Below are positions 36,559 through 46,247 of a DNA stretch of 64,000 bases, one piece after another (positions within the stretch are counted from its first letter, which is position 1; each line of letters begins with the position of its first letter). Below the pieces are notes generated by a model, which saw nothing but the letters and a program-made list of their open reading frames with translations, had not been told where the DNA came from and searched no databases. Source of the stretch: Bradyrhizobium diazoefficiens (lineage in GTDB: Bacteria > Pseudomonadota > Alphaproteobacteria > Rhizobiales > Xanthobacteraceae). Both the position numbers and the translations under genes were made by a program. The DNA lies in NCBI RefSeq assembly GCF_018129965.1, contig NZ_JAFCKW010000002.1, forward strand, positions 1 through 64,000. The letters run 5' to 3'.

Positions 36559-38190
36559 ATGGCGATGGATCTGAGTGCGGACTTTCTGCAACGGCGCGCG
36601 GCGAACTTTCGCCCGATGACCCCAGTTCAGTTTCTTCGGCGGGCTGCGGATGTCTTTCCGGATCGGACCGCGGTCATTCACGGCGACATCAAATATACCT
36701 GGCGTGAGCACGAGCGCCGCTGCCGGATGCTCGCCTCGGCGCTGAAGCGCAACGGTGTCGGCAATGGTGACATCATTGCGATTCTATGCCCGAATACGCC
36801 GGCCATGCTTGAGGCGCACTTCGGGGTACCGATGGCGGGCGCAATACTCAACACGCTGAACACGCGTCTGGATGCCGCGGCCATCGCGTTCATCCTCGAT
36901 CACTCCGAAACCAAAGTGCTCATCGTCGACCGCCAGTGGAGCGAAGTGGCGAAGGCGGCGCTTTCTAGGATGAAGATCCGTCCTTTCGTCATCGATATCG
37001 ACGACCCCTATGCGGAAGGCGGGGAATTGATCGGCAACCTGGACTATGAAGAGTTCCTGAAGGGTGGCGATTCTACGGAAGACGTCGTGTGGCCTGCCGA
37101 TGAGTTCGATGCGATTACGCTGAATTATACGTCCGGGACGACCGGCAACCCAAAGGGGGCGCTCTACCACCACCGCGGCTGTTACCTGAACACGTTGAGC
37201 CAGATCGTCCATCATCAGCTCAGCAGCGACTCAGTATATCTTTGGACGCTGCCGATGTTTCACGTGAACGGATGGTGCTTCTCATGGGGTGTTGCTGCGA
37301 TCGGCGGCACGCATGTCTGTCTGCGCAGGGTGCTTCCTGCGGAGATTTTCGAAGCGATCGACCGGTACGGCGTCACCCACATGTGCGGGGCGCCGACCGT
37401 GCTCGGAATGCTGATCGAAGGAGCAGCCAAGACCGGGATAACGCTCAGCCAGCCTGTCGCGATCATGACCGCAGGGGCGGCGCCCCCGGCGCCGATACTC
37501 AAGGCGACAGAAGAACTCGGCTTCATGGTTAGGCATGTATACGGCATGACCGAGGTTCATGGTGTGGCCGCGCTTTGCGATTGGCATCGCGACTGGAATT
37601 CGATGCCACCTGAGCAGCGCTCCAAGCAGATGGCGCGCCAGGGCGTTCGCACCGTTGTGACCGACGATATGATTGTCGCCGACCCGACCACACTTGAACC
37701 CCTGCCGCATGATGGCACGACGATCGGCGAAATTCTCTTTCGCGGAAACAACGGTATGAAAGGTTATCTGAAAAACCCCACGGCAACGGACGAGGCTTTC
37801 GCAGGCGGATGGTACAGGACGGGCGATCTCGCCGTGACCCATCCCGATGGCTACATCGAGATCAAGGACCGCTCCAAAGACATCATCATATCCGGCGGTG
37901 AAAATATCTCTTCCATCGAGATCGAGGAGGTCGTGTTCCAGCATCCCTCGGTTTCGTACGCGGCCGCAGTGGCCGTGAAGGATGATCGCTGGGGCGAGAC
38001 GCCCTGCGTCTTCATCGAGCTCAAGGAAGGTCACGAGGGCAAGGTCACGACCGATGAGATGCTCGAGTTCTGCCGGGCGAGGCTTGCCAAGTTCAAATTG
38101 CCTCGCAAGTTCATCTTCGGCCCGATTGAGCGGACTTCCACGGGGAAAGTGCAGAAGTTCAAGCTTCGCGACAAGGCCCAGAGCGCATAA
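36559..38190 (+). CDS. Acyl-CoA ligase, AMP-forming (possibly cyclohexanecarboxylate-CoA ligase)
   Basis: 543 residues from ATG 36559, after a GAGGAAG ribosome-binding site. Adenylate motifs are YTSGTTGNPKGALYHHRG, YGMTEVHG, YRTGDLAVTHPDGYIEIKDR, SGGENISSIEIEE and the catalytic Lys in TSTGKVQKFKLRD. It activates a carboxylic acid to its CoA thioester. Its place directly before badH and badI suggests an alicyclic acid substrate, as for AliA of Rhodopseudomonas, but medium-chain acids cannot be excluded. The gap to badH is 27 bases. Confidence 0.88.
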   Translation: MAMDLSADFLQRRAANFRPMTPVQFLRRAADVFPDRTAVIHGDIKYTWREHERRCRMLASALKRNGVGNGDIIAILCPNTPAMLEAHFGVPMAGAILNTLNTRLDAAAIAFILDHSETKVLIVDRQWSEVAKAALSRMKIRPFVIDIDDPYAEGGELIGNLDYEEFLKGGDSTEDVVWPADEFDAITLNYTSGTTGNPKGALYHHRGCYLNTLSQIVHHQLSSDSVYLWTLPMFHVNGWCFSWGVAAIGGTHVCLRRVLPAEIFEAIDRYGVTHMCGAPTVLGMLIEGAAKTGITLSQPVAIMTAGAAPPAPILKATEELGFMVRHVYGMTEVHGVAALCDWHRDWNSMPPEQRSKQMARQGVRTVVTDDMIVADPTTLEPLPHDGTTIGEILFRGNNGMKGYLKNPTATDEAFAGGWYRTGDLAVTHPDGYIEIKDRSKDIIISGGENISSIEIEEVVFQHPSVSYAAAVAVKDDRWGETPCVFIELKEGHEGKVTTDEMLEFCRARLAKFKLPRKFIFGPIERTSTGKVQKFKLRDKAQSA

Positions 38191-38217
38191 ACGCAATCAG
38201 TAAACCGGAGTAGCAGA

Positions 38218-38985
38218 ATGAGAGGGTTGAAGAACCGCGTCGCGATCGTGACCGGCGCCGCGGGGGGAATAGGCCGCGCGATTTGCCGTCGATTTATCGA
38301 CGAGGGAATCAACATCATTGCGCTCGATATCAACATGGAAGCCCTGAAGCAGTTGATCACCGACTTGGACGCGGACGAGTCACGACTGTTGTGCGTCGCG
38401 GTGGATATCACCGACTACGCGAAAGTCAGAGATGCGATCGACGGCGGTGTTGCCAAGTTCGGCAAGCTCGACATTTTGGTCAACAACGCCGGCTGGGACG
38501 TCGCAGCGCCATTTCTCAAGACAGAACCCGATCTCTGGGACAAGATCATCGCAATCAACCTCAAGGGACCACTCAACCTGCACAAGGCGGCGCTACCTCA
38601 CCTGATCGCAGCGGGCGGAGGCAAGGTCGTCAATGTCGCATCCGACGCCGGTCGGGTTGGATCCTCGGGTGAGTCGGTGTACTCGGCGTGCAAGGGCGGG
38701 CTCATCGCGTTCTCCAAGACAATCGCGCGGGAATGCGCGCGTGACAATGTGCATGTCAACGTTGTCTGCCCCGGCCCGACCGATACGGCGCTACTCAGGT
38801 CGTTCGTTGGCGAGGGCGAATACGGACAGAAGATCTACGATAGCCTCAAGCGCGCCATCCCGCTGAAGCGCCTCGGCCAGCCGGACGATATTCCAGGCCT
38901 CATTGCTTTCCTGTCGAGCGACGACGCCAACTTCATGACCGGTCAGGTAATCAGCGTATCCGGCGGCCTAACGATGAACGGATAA
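38218..38985 (+). CDS. badH: 2-hydroxycyclohexanecarboxyl-CoA dehydrogenase (BadH-like SDR)
   Basis: 255 residues, short-chain dehydrogenase. NAD motif VTGAAGGIGRA, NNAG in DILVNNAGWDVAAPFLKTEP, active-site Ser and YxxxK in VYSACKGGLIAFSKT, then VNVVCPGPTDTALL and the end VISVSGGLTMNG. The sequence follows Rhodopseudomonas BadH closely along its length. The reaction is oxidation of 2-hydroxycyclohexane-1-carboxyl-CoA to the 2-keto form with NAD. badI follows after nine bases, as in known bad/ali clusters. Confidence 0.88.
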   Translation: MRGLKNRVAIVTGAAGGIGRAICRRFIDEGINIIALDINMEALKQLITDLDADESRLLCVAVDITDYAKVRDAIDGGVAKFGKLDILVNNAGWDVAAPFLKTEPDLWDKIIAINLKGPLNLHKAALPHLIAAGGGKVVNVASDAGRVGSSGESVYSACKGGLIAFSKTIARECARDNVHVNVVCPGPTDTALLRSFVGEGEYGQKIYDSLKRAIPLKRLGQPDDIPGLIAFLSSDDANFMTGQVISVSGGLTMNG

Positions 38986-38994
38986 GGACAAGAA

Positions 38995-39765
38995 ATGCAG
39001 TATCAGGACATCACATATGAAGTCCGCGGTCCCGCCGCCTGGATCGCGATCAACCGGCCCGACAAGTACAACGCCTTCCGTGGTGTGACTTGCGAGGAAT
39101 TAATCCATGCCTTCAACAAGGCCGGCTGGGACAAGTCCATCGCCGCCATCGTTCTTACCGGCGCCGGTTCCAAGGCTTTCTGCACCGGTGGCGACCAATC
39201 CGCGCATGACGGCGCCTACGACGGCCGCGGAACGATAGGCCTGCCGGTCGAAGAAATGCAGACCATTATCCGCGACGTGCCGAAACCCGTCATCGCGCGT
39301 GTCAACGGTTTTGCGATCGGCGGCGGCAACGTGCTCGTCACCTGCTGCGATTTGGCCATTGCATCGTCCACAGCGGTGCTTGGTCAAGTCGGTCCAAAGG
39401 TAGGGTCGGTCGATCCTGGATTTGGTACGGCGCTCCTCGCTCGTGTGGTTGGTGAAAAGAAGGCGCGCGAGATCTGGATGCTCTGTCGGCGCTACACTGC
39501 GCAGCAGGCGCTGGAGATGGGCCTGGTCAACGCGGTAGTGGAGCCGGACAAGTTGGATGCCGAGGTCGAAAAATGGTGTGCGGAAATCGCGGCTCTGAGC
39601 CCGACGGCGATCGCGATCGCGAAGAAATCGTTCAACCAGGACTCCGAGTCGATCCGGGGGATCTCTGCAATGGGCATGCAGGCCCTCAGCCTGTTCTACC
39701 AGACTGAGGAGTCCCGGGAGGGTGTGAAAGCGTTCCTAGAGAAGCGTCCGCCCAAATTTCGCTGA
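38995..39765 (+). CDS. badI: 2-ketocyclohexanecarboxyl-CoA hydrolase (BadI-like ring-cleaving crotonase)
   Basis: 256 residues, crotonase fold. The similarity to BadI is strong: INRPDKYNAFRGVTCEELIH, FCTGGDQSAHDGAYDGRGT, IRDVPKPVIARVNGFAIGGG, GQVGPKVGSVDPGFGTALLA and ESREGVKAFLEKRPPKFR. BadI cleaves the six-membered ring hydrolytically to pimeloyl-CoA, which then enters beta-oxidation. It is the last gene before a hairpin terminator. The hydratase BadK, needed one step earlier, is not in this window. Confidence 0.92.
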   Translation: MQYQDITYEVRGPAAWIAINRPDKYNAFRGVTCEELIHAFNKAGWDKSIAAIVLTGAGSKAFCTGGDQSAHDGAYDGRGTIGLPVEEMQTIIRDVPKPVIARVNGFAIGGGNVLVTCCDLAIASSTAVLGQVGPKVGSVDPGFGTALLARVVGEKKAREIWMLCRRYTAQQALEMGLVNAVVEPDKLDAEVEKWCAEIAALSPTAIAIAKKSFNQDSESIRGISAMGMQALSLFYQTEESREGVKAFLEKRPPKFR

Positions 39766-39794
39766 GGAAATGGACCAGCGATGTGTCATCGAAC

Positions 39795-39823
39795 GGCTCC
39801 CTCGAACGACGGTCGGGGGAGCC
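39795..39823 (+). terminator. Hairpin after badI
   Basis: GGCTCCC and GGGAGCC form a seven-base stem around a 15-base loop, 29 bases after the badI stop. ATTTCGCTTTCG follows rather than a clean T-run, so termination is likely but not certain. Confidence 0.5.
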
Positions 39824-39957
39824 ATTTCGCTTTCGAAATGGGTTAATCGGGCGGATTTGATGCTGGAAAAGCTATATCCTGGGCGGGGTAGGGGGCGGGT
39901 ATTATTGCGTCGCGGCCTTTCCCATGCTCTTTCGTGACTCGAAACTCGAACTCAGGA

Positions 39958-40539
39958 ATGGGCGACCAGATGGCTTCCCTGAAGCATTCGCAAAAGGCCA
40001 TGATCGAGTCGGTTCCTGCCGACGCGCCCGGTGCCACATTTTTGGGTAATCCGGATCGCGTTGCCGACCACCTCAACAACCGGATTTTCTTCCGGCTGTT
40101 TCAGGTTGCCAACACGTTGCAGAAGCAGGCGGTGAAGGAACTCGGGGTCACCACGGTGCAATGGGCCGTTCTTGGCGCGCTGTCAGATCCCAGGCCCACC
40201 TATGGCATGTCCGTGGGCACGTTGGCTGACCTCCTCGTCGTCAGCCGGCAGAACCTAGACGGCGTTCTGAAGCGCCTCGAACGCGACGGCTTGATCGAAA
40301 AGGTCACCGATCCCAAGGACAAGCGCGGCAGGGTCGTGAAACTCACGCCGGAAGGATTCTCATTCTGGAAGGAACTGCGCGAGCGCATCTTCCAATTCTA
40401 CGATCAGGCGGTGGCCGGTTTCAAATTCGACGACCGTGTTGCGCTCGCCCATTACCTCAACGCGCTTCAGCGGCTCCTGACGACTGTCAGGCTGGAGCAG
40501 CCGCGGCGGGAGCGGAAGAAAGCCAAGCGGCGCCCCTGA
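39958..40539 (+). CDS. MarR-family regulator (BadR-like)
   Basis: About 193 residues. The winged helix is MSVGTLADLLVVSRQNLDGV with LKRLERDGLIEKVTDPKDKR and the wing GRVVKLTPEGF. In Rhodopseudomonas a MarR protein, BadR, controls alicyclic acid genes. This gene sits between badI and the other units of the locus, which share a near-palindromic site, so it is the likely local repressor, released by a CoA thioester. The start is uncertain: GTG 39934, ATG 39958 and ATG 39970 are possible. Confidence 0.82.
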   Translation: MGDQMASLKHSQKAMIESVPADAPGATFLGNPDRVADHLNNRIFFRLFQVANTLQKQAVKELGVTTVQWAVLGALSDPRPTYGMSVGTLADLLVVSRQNLDGVLKRLERDGLIEKVTDPKDKRGRVVKLTPEGFSFWKELRERIFQFYDQAVAGFKFDDRVALAHYLNALQRLLTTVRLEQPRRERKKAKRRP

Positions 40540-40563
40540 CGATCGGCAAGGGCACCGCCATGA

Positions 40564-41760
40564 TCACTTCTTGACAAGCGGGCAGGTGCTCTCGGATAGC
40601 GGTCGGAAGGCGTCTTCCGCCGGAATCTTCGCAAGAAGCTTGTAATAGTCCCAGGCGCCCTTGGACTCTTCCGGCTTCTTTACCTCAAACAGATACATAT
40701 CGTGAAGATGCCGGCCATCTTCGCGAACGGAGCCGTCGCCGAACACGATGTCCTTGGTCGGTTGCTTCTTCATCTCGGTAACGACGGCCGCGCCGGACTT
40801 ATTGCCGGCGACGGCGATGGCCTTCAAATAGTGCAGGGTGGCCGAATAGGCACCGGCGTGGATCTGGGAGGGAACCCGCCCTGGAGCCTGCTGGGCAAAA
40901 CGTTTGGAGAACGCCCGCGTTTCGTCGTTCAAATCCCAGTAGTACGCCTCCGTCAGGACCAAGCCATGGGCTGTTTTCAGCCCGAGGCTGTGGACGTCGG
41001 TGATGAAGAACAATAGCGCCGCAAGTCTGGTTTTCTCGGTGATACCGAACTCGCTCGCCTGTTTGATCGCGTTGATTGTGTCAGCGCCGGCGTTAGCAAG
41101 TCCAATCACCTTTGTCTTCGCCGCCTGCGCCTGTAGCAGGAACGACGAAAAGTCGCTCGTGTTGAGCGGATGCCTTACGCTACCCGCAACTTTTCCGCCT
41201 TGCGCGATGACGACAGCGCTGGTGTCGCGTTCGAGCGCCTGCCCGAACGCATAGTCGGCCGTGAGGAAGAACCAGCTATCGCCGCCAGCTTTGACGAGCG
41301 CGCCACCGGTACCGTGGCTAAGCGCATAGGTATCATAGGTCCAGTGCACCGTGTTCGGAGAGCAGGCCTTACCCGTGAGATCCGAACTGGCGGCACCAGT
41401 GCCCAGAAACACCTTGTCCTTGTCCTTCGAGATCTGACTGATAGCGAGTGCGACCCCAGAATTGGCGACGTCGATGATCGCGTCGACCTTCTCCTGATCG
41501 AACCACTTCCTCGCGATTGCCCCGCCAATGTCCGGTTTGTTTTGATGGTCCGCCGAAATCACCTCGACGGAGATGTCTTTGTTCTGCGCCTTGAACTCCT
41601 CGACGGCGAGCCGCGCGCCGATGATTGATCCTTCGCCCGAAAGGTCAGCGTACGGCCCGCTGAGATCGGTCAACACACCGATCTTTACGGCCGTCTGTGG
41701 GTATGCCGTCGAGCTTAAGAATAGTGACACGCCGACAAAAGCAACCGATAAAGCCTTCAT
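40564..41760 (-). CDS. ABC-type branched-chain amino acid/aromatic solute-binding protein (orphan)
   Basis: 398 residues from ATG 41760. The signal peptide MKALSVAFVGVSLFLSSTAY leads into the LivJ-like fold: KIGVLTDLSGPYADLSGEGS, FLTADYAFGQALERDT and LANAGADTINAIKQ. Such proteins often bind aromatic or alicyclic acids in this bacterial group. No permease or ATPase genes accompany it. The promoter carries the near-palindromic site 41787-41806, tying it to the alicyclic-acid regulon. Confidence 0.87.
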   Translation of the reverse strand: MKALSVAFVGVSLFLSSTAYPQTAVKIGVLTDLSGPYADLSGEGSIIGARLAVEEFKAQNKDISVEVISADHQNKPDIGGAIARKWFDQEKVDAIIDVANSGVALAISQISKDKDKVFLGTGAASSDLTGKACSPNTVHWTYDTYALSHGTGGALVKAGGDSWFFLTADYAFGQALERDTSAVVIAQGGKVAGSVRHPLNTSDFSSFLLQAQAAKTKVIGLANAGADTINAIKQASEFGITEKTRLAALLFFITDVHSLGLKTAHGLVLTEAYYWDLNDETRAFSKRFAQQAPGRVPSQIHAGAYSATLHYLKAIAVAGNKSGAAVVTEMKKQPTKDIVFGDGSVREDGRHLHDMYLFEVKKPEESKGAWDYYKLLAKIPAEDAFRPLSESTCPLVKK

Positions 41761-41786
41761 TTTCTCCCCCTGTTTCACTTGATTTT

Positions 41787-41806
41787 ATACCAATATGTTG
41801 GCATAA
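41787..41806. promoter_or_regulatory. Putative MarR-type operator, site 2
   Basis: ATACCAATATGTTGGCATAA includes the near-perfect palindrome CCAATATGTTGG. It lies 27-46 bases before the start of the solute-binding protein gene, overlapping where the promoter should be. Confidence 0.6.
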
Positions 41807-41952
41807 ATAAATGGGGGATGCAATCCGATCGCAAATTCTGGCCTCGCGATCATTTTGCAGTGCACGCCAACAAGAGCCTATATCGGGAGGAAATAGCGCA
41901 TAACCTGACGTAGGAGCGCTTATGGTGCTTCCGGTTTGCTGAACCATTTACG

Positions 41953-41968
41953 CAAATATCTTGATATA
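41953..41968. promoter_or_regulatory. Putative MarR-type operator, site 3
   Basis: CAAATATCTTGATATA matches site 1 at 14 of 16 positions. It lies about 48-63 bases before the acyl-CoA dehydrogenase start, in the divergent gap shared with site 2. Confidence 0.45.
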
Positions 41969-42015
41969 GAACGCGCAGGCGGCTTTCCTCGCTGCTTGCC
42001 GGGAGGAAGTTTGTC

Positions 42016-43187
42016 ATGAAGTCGTTCGAGCACTTTGAAAGATCGCGCAATTGGACCTCGGAGGAGAGCATCCTGCTGGAGCAGGTATCGCGCCTGACGA
42101 ATGAAGCTATCGCTCCTCGCGCGGCGGGTTACGACGAGCGCAAAGAATTCCCTTGGAAGAACATCGAGGATTTCCGCCGGGTCGGGCTCGGTGGCATCTT
42201 CATCCCCGAGGAATATGGCGGGACGCCCATCACTTACCGCTGCTACTTAGAGGTGATTCGCATCATCTCGGCCGCCTGCGCGGCGACAGGCATCATTTTC
42301 GGCACAAACAGCGCAACCGCAAAGCCGATCATTGAGTTCGGTGACGGCGAGCAGAAGAAGAGGTTCTTGCCGCGCTTCGCGAAGGGTGGGCTTGGCGCGC
42401 TTGCGATCACCGAGCCGCATGCCGGTTCAGACGCTGCCAACATCCGGACCAAGTTTCGTCCAGACGGCGACCAGATTGTCATCAACGTAGAGAAGATTTT
42501 CATTACGACCGGCGACGTCGCGGACGTCGTGCTCCTGTTCGGAAATGGACCGAAATCGAGGACTCGCCGAAGGCGGTCACCGCCGTGCTGGTAGAGAAAG
42601 GCACACCGGGCTTCGAGACACTCCGGCTTGAGAAGAAAATGGGTACCCACGCCTCGTCGACGGCGGCTCTTACATTCACTGACTGCCGGATACCGAGAGC
42701 CAATCTGTTGGGCAAACCCGGCGAGGGTATGAAGGTCATGATCGCCACGTTGAACAAATCACGCCCAAGCGCGGGAGCTCAAGCCCTCGGTATTGCGTCC
42801 GCTGCTTTCGACGACATGCTCACATACACGAACGAGCGGATTCAGGGCGGGAAGACCGTCGTCCAGCATCAGGCCAACACGTTTCTGATGGCGGACCTTG
42901 CGACTGAACTGCTTTCGGTCCGCTTGCTGCTAGATCATGTCGGTCGTCTCATCGACGATGGAGAAAAAGATATCGGCGTCGAGGCCTCGATGATCAAGAT
43001 CAAGGCCAGCGATCTTGCGATGCGCTTGGCCACCGAAGCGGTCCAGATGTTCGGAGGGCACGGCTACACGCGAGAGCACCGGGTTGAGCGTCTGATGCGT
43101 GAAGCCAAGGTCACGCAAATATGGGAAGGTACCAACCAGATCCAGCGTCAGGTGATCGGTCGCGATCTCTTGGCTCGATATAGTTAG
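42016..43187 (+). pseudogene. Acyl-CoA dehydrogenase (possibly cyclohexanecarboxyl-CoA dehydrogenase), frameshifted
   Basis: Flavin acyl-CoA dehydrogenase of about 390 residues if one missing base near 42544 is restored, in a run of A. The first part has FIPEEYGGTPITY, GALAITEPHAGSDAANIRT and IFITTGDVADVVLLFG. The second, in the next frame, has VEKGTPGFETLRLEKKMG, MFGGHGYTREHRVERLMREA and the catalytic Glu in IWEGTNQIQRQVIGRDLL. All active-site parts are there, so either a base-call error or a recent mutation is likely. It diverges from the solute-binding protein gene and shares its operator region; an AliB-like role fits the BadH/BadI pathway. Confidence 0.8.
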
Positions 43188-43217
43188 GGGCGATTGCACT
43201 TGACGATACATAAACAA

Positions 43218-44414
43218 ATGCCGCGGCGCTCGCGACCAGGCATATTTTTTACGATTCTGGGAGTGCTGGTTGTCGGACTCAATCTGCGACCAGCGATCGT
43301 CGCCCTGGCTCCGGTCCTCGACGACATCAAGCTCGATCACCACCTGAGCGCGGCGGCGGCTGGGCTGCTGACCTCGGTGCCGCTGATGTCGTTTGTTCTG
43401 TTGTCGACATTTGCTCCGCGCTTCGGCCGTCGCTTAGGCTATGGCCGCGCGATCCTGTGGTCACTCATTCTCCTGTTCGTCGGATTCGGCATCAGACTCA
43501 TCCCCAGCACGGCCGCGCTGTTTACAGGCATGGCCGTGCTTGGCGTCGCAATCACAGTCGGAAACATCCTGATCCCAGCCTACACGAAAGCCGAATATCC
43601 CGATTATGCCGGCCCACTGACGGCCGTCTATACGGTATCCCTCTATCTGGGACCGGCGCTCGCGGCGGCAGGCACGCTTCCGCTGATGCACATCCTTGGA
43701 TCGTGGCAGCTCGCGATCGCCGCCTGGGGTCTGCTCGCCGTCATTGCCATTCCGATCTGGTGGCCGCACGCGACGCAAGAGCACATCGACCGGCGGGATG
43801 GCAGCAGCAACGCGCAGAGCGTTTCCACGGAAGCGAGAACGAAACTGTGGGCAGACCCACTCGCATGGGCCGTCACCGTCTACTTCGCGATATTGTCTAT
43901 CCTGTTCTATACCATATCGGCATGGCTCCCGACGCTGCTGACTGGAGCGGGCGAAGACCCAACGACCGCGAGCAGGATGCTCTCACTAATCAACATCGCG
44001 GCGATACCCTTTGCGCTGGGTATCTCGTTGGCGGTGTACCGCACCAAAGGTCAGGTTTGGGCGACTACAGCGGGAACGGTCTTGTTAGGTGCGGGGTTGA
44101 TCGGACTTCTGCTGAGTCCGACGCAAGGCACCGCCCTGTGGATGATCGTTTTCGGGGCTGGGCATGGCACCGCGACCGGCATCGCCTATTCCCTGCCGCT
44201 GTTGCGCGCTCGAAATTCTTCCCAGACGGCCGCGCTCGGCGGCTTATCGCAAACCGCCGGATACAGCCTCTCTGCGCTGGGCCCCGTGGGGGCCGGTGCG
44301 CTTCACGACATCGTTGGCAGTTGGAAGCCGATACTCGCGATCCTCATCGGACTGGTCTCCATCCAGTTCGTGGCCGGTCTTTTCGCAGGGCGCAATCGCT
44401 TTCTTCGACACTAG
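43218..44414 (+). CDS. CynX/NimT-family MFS transporter
   Basis: 398 residues with about twelve helices. The start LGVLVVGLNLRPAIVALAPV and the segments GLLTSVPLMSFVLLSTFAPR and GLSQTAGYSLSALGPVGAGA are typical of the CynX group, named for cyanate transport but exporting or importing various small molecules. ATG 43218 is preferred; TTG codons at 43194 and 43200 are possible. It follows the dehydrogenase by 30 bases and may share its transcript. Confidence 0.82.
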   Translation: MPRRSRPGIFFTILGVLVVGLNLRPAIVALAPVLDDIKLDHHLSAAAAGLLTSVPLMSFVLLSTFAPRFGRRLGYGRAILWSLILLFVGFGIRLIPSTAALFTGMAVLGVAITVGNILIPAYTKAEYPDYAGPLTAVYTVSLYLGPALAAAGTLPLMHILGSWQLAIAAWGLLAVIAIPIWWPHATQEHIDRRDGSSNAQSVSTEARTKLWADPLAWAVTVYFAILSILFYTISAWLPTLLTGAGEDPTTASRMLSLINIAAIPFALGISLAVYRTKGQVWATTAGTVLLGAGLIGLLLSPTQGTALWMIVFGAGHGTATGIAYSLPLLRARNSSQTAALGGLSQTAGYSLSALGPVGAGALHDIVGSWKPILAILIGLVSIQFVAGLFAGRNRFLRH

Positions 44415-44779
44415 AAGCCTCAGTCGGCATTACCCGGGTCTATGGATGAACGAGAGAAGCCCCGCGAGATGACGAACAAATGTCAGATCAGCAAGAAGTG
44501 TCAAGCATAAGCATTCAACACCGGCTTGGCGGAGAGGTGCTGTTCGTCGGAATTTGATCTGCGATATATAGATAGCGCAACTCAACATATCTTCTTATGC
44601 GTTTCTGTTGACAGCATAACCAGGCTTTTTTCATCCGTATCATCTTGCGATGAAACATGGTGTGCCATGTGCCGATAGGCTCGATCTGCATGGAGTGTAG
44701 TCGTCGAACCTAAATCGGTTAGCGGCACAAGGTTTCTAAAGTTACCAAGAAATGCCAACGACAGAAAATGGGAGGTAAC
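44415..44779. other. Intergenic region before the second catabolic cluster
   Basis: No gene seen. TCAACATAT at 44582-44590 equals a half-site of the putative MarR operator on the other strand; a chance match is possible. A GGGAGGT ribosome-binding site lies just before the ATG at 44780. Confidence 0.35.
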
Positions 44780-46000
44780 ATGAAAGAAAAAATCTGGTTC
44801 CTTGTACTGTCGGCCGCTCTGACGATGGGTTCGGTCGCGCCGGGGGCGGCTGAGAAAAAATATGATCCAGGCGTTACCGATACTGAGATCAAGATTGGCC
44901 AGACGGTTGCTTTTAGCGGTCCTGCTTCCGCTTATCCAGCCTTGGGGAAGACTGCCGCTGCATACATGAAGATGATTAACGACCACGGCGGTATCAACGG
45001 TCGGAAAATCAATCTTATCCAATACGACGATGCTTACAGTCCGCCAAAAACCGTTGAGCAAACACGCAGACTGGTTGAGAGTGACGAAGTGCTCCTGATT
45101 TTCCAGCCAATCGGCACCGGCCCGAGTGCTGCGGTGCAGAAGTATCTTAATCAAAAGAAGGTGCCACAGCTCTTTCCTGGCTCGGGTGGTTCGCGATTTA
45201 CTGATCCGAAAAATTTTCCTTATTCTGCAGGATTCAATCCGAATTATAAAAGTGAGGGGCGTATCTACGCACAATATGTTCTTGAAAATTATCCGAACGC
45301 TCGAATAGGAGTGCTCTATCAGGGAGATGACTTCGGTAAAGATTATCTGGCGGGTTTTACATCAGGGTTAGGCGCTAAGGCTTCAATCATGATCGTCGCC
45401 GAGGCGTCTTACGAGCTTTCCGACCCGACTATTGAATCTCAGATCGTCCAGTTCAAAAGTCGGGGAGTCGATCTCATTTTTGATGCGGCGACGGCAAAGT
45501 TCACCGCCCAAGCGATCAGGAAAATCGCCGCACTTGGCTGGCAACCGGTACATATTCTCAACATAAACGTTGCTTCAGTGGGTGCCGTCATTCAGCCGGC
45601 CGGTCTCGAAAACTCGAAGGGCGTTATCAGTGCTCACTATATCAAAGATACCTTGGATCCGACCTGGAAGGATGATCCCGGTTTAAAAAAGTATCTTGAA
45701 TTTATGGCGAGATATTATCCCGAAGGCGACAAGGATTCGAGCTATAACACCTCATCCTACAGCAAATCTCAGTTGATGGTCGAAATCCTGAAACGCTGCG
45801 GTGACAATCTCACGCGAGAGAATATTATGAAACAGGTTGCAAACCTTCATGATATCCAACTTGATCTCTTGTTGCCCGGAATTCTGGGCAACACCTCGCC
45901 GACCGACTACCGTGTGATCAAACAATTCCAGATGATGAAATTTAACGGTGAGAGATGGGAGTTATTCGGGTCTATTGTGACGGATCGGGATAATCCATGA
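44780..46000 (+). CDS. ABC-type solute-binding protein (LivJ-like, orphan)
   Basis: 406 residues from ATG 44780 behind GGGAGGT. A signal peptide ends near VAPGAAEKK. The fold is type I periplasmic: DTEIKIGQTVAFSGPASAYP, YMKMINDHGGINGRKINLI, GVLYQGDDFGKDYLAGF. It is a relative of receptors found beside aromatic and acyl-CoA catabolic genes. No transporter membrane genes follow. Base composition is visibly more AT-rich than in the bad locus. Confidence 0.86.
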   Translation: MKEKIWFLVLSAALTMGSVAPGAAEKKYDPGVTDTEIKIGQTVAFSGPASAYPALGKTAAAYMKMINDHGGINGRKINLIQYDDAYSPPKTVEQTRRLVESDEVLLIFQPIGTGPSAAVQKYLNQKKVPQLFPGSGGSRFTDPKNFPYSAGFNPNYKSEGRIYAQYVLENYPNARIGVLYQGDDFGKDYLAGFTSGLGAKASIMIVAEASYELSDPTIESQIVQFKSRGVDLIFDAATAKFTAQAIRKIAALGWQPVHILNINVASVGAVIQPAGLENSKGVISAHYIKDTLDPTWKDDPGLKKYLEFMARYYPEGDKDSSYNTSSYSKSQLMVEILKRCGDNLTRENIMKQVANLHDIQLDLLLPGILGNTSPTDYRVIKQFQMMKFNGERWELFGSIVTDRDNP

Positions 46001-46247
46001 AATCTGGAGCCCAGTTACTTCGTTAGGGCCAGCACTCTTGGCATTTGGCTATGGTCGCTTGCGATTTGGTTGTGGGATATCTGCATCCGCATGGATGAGC
46101 GAATTTAAACAGAGGCTCTTTTCGGCAGACGAGGGGGTGAACCGCCGACGATAGCACCCCGTTACGAACAGCCGATAAGAACGAGGGTTGGAGCCGGATT
46201 ATTGTGTAATTCAATGACAACGACAGTGGACTGAAAGCGAGATTTCG

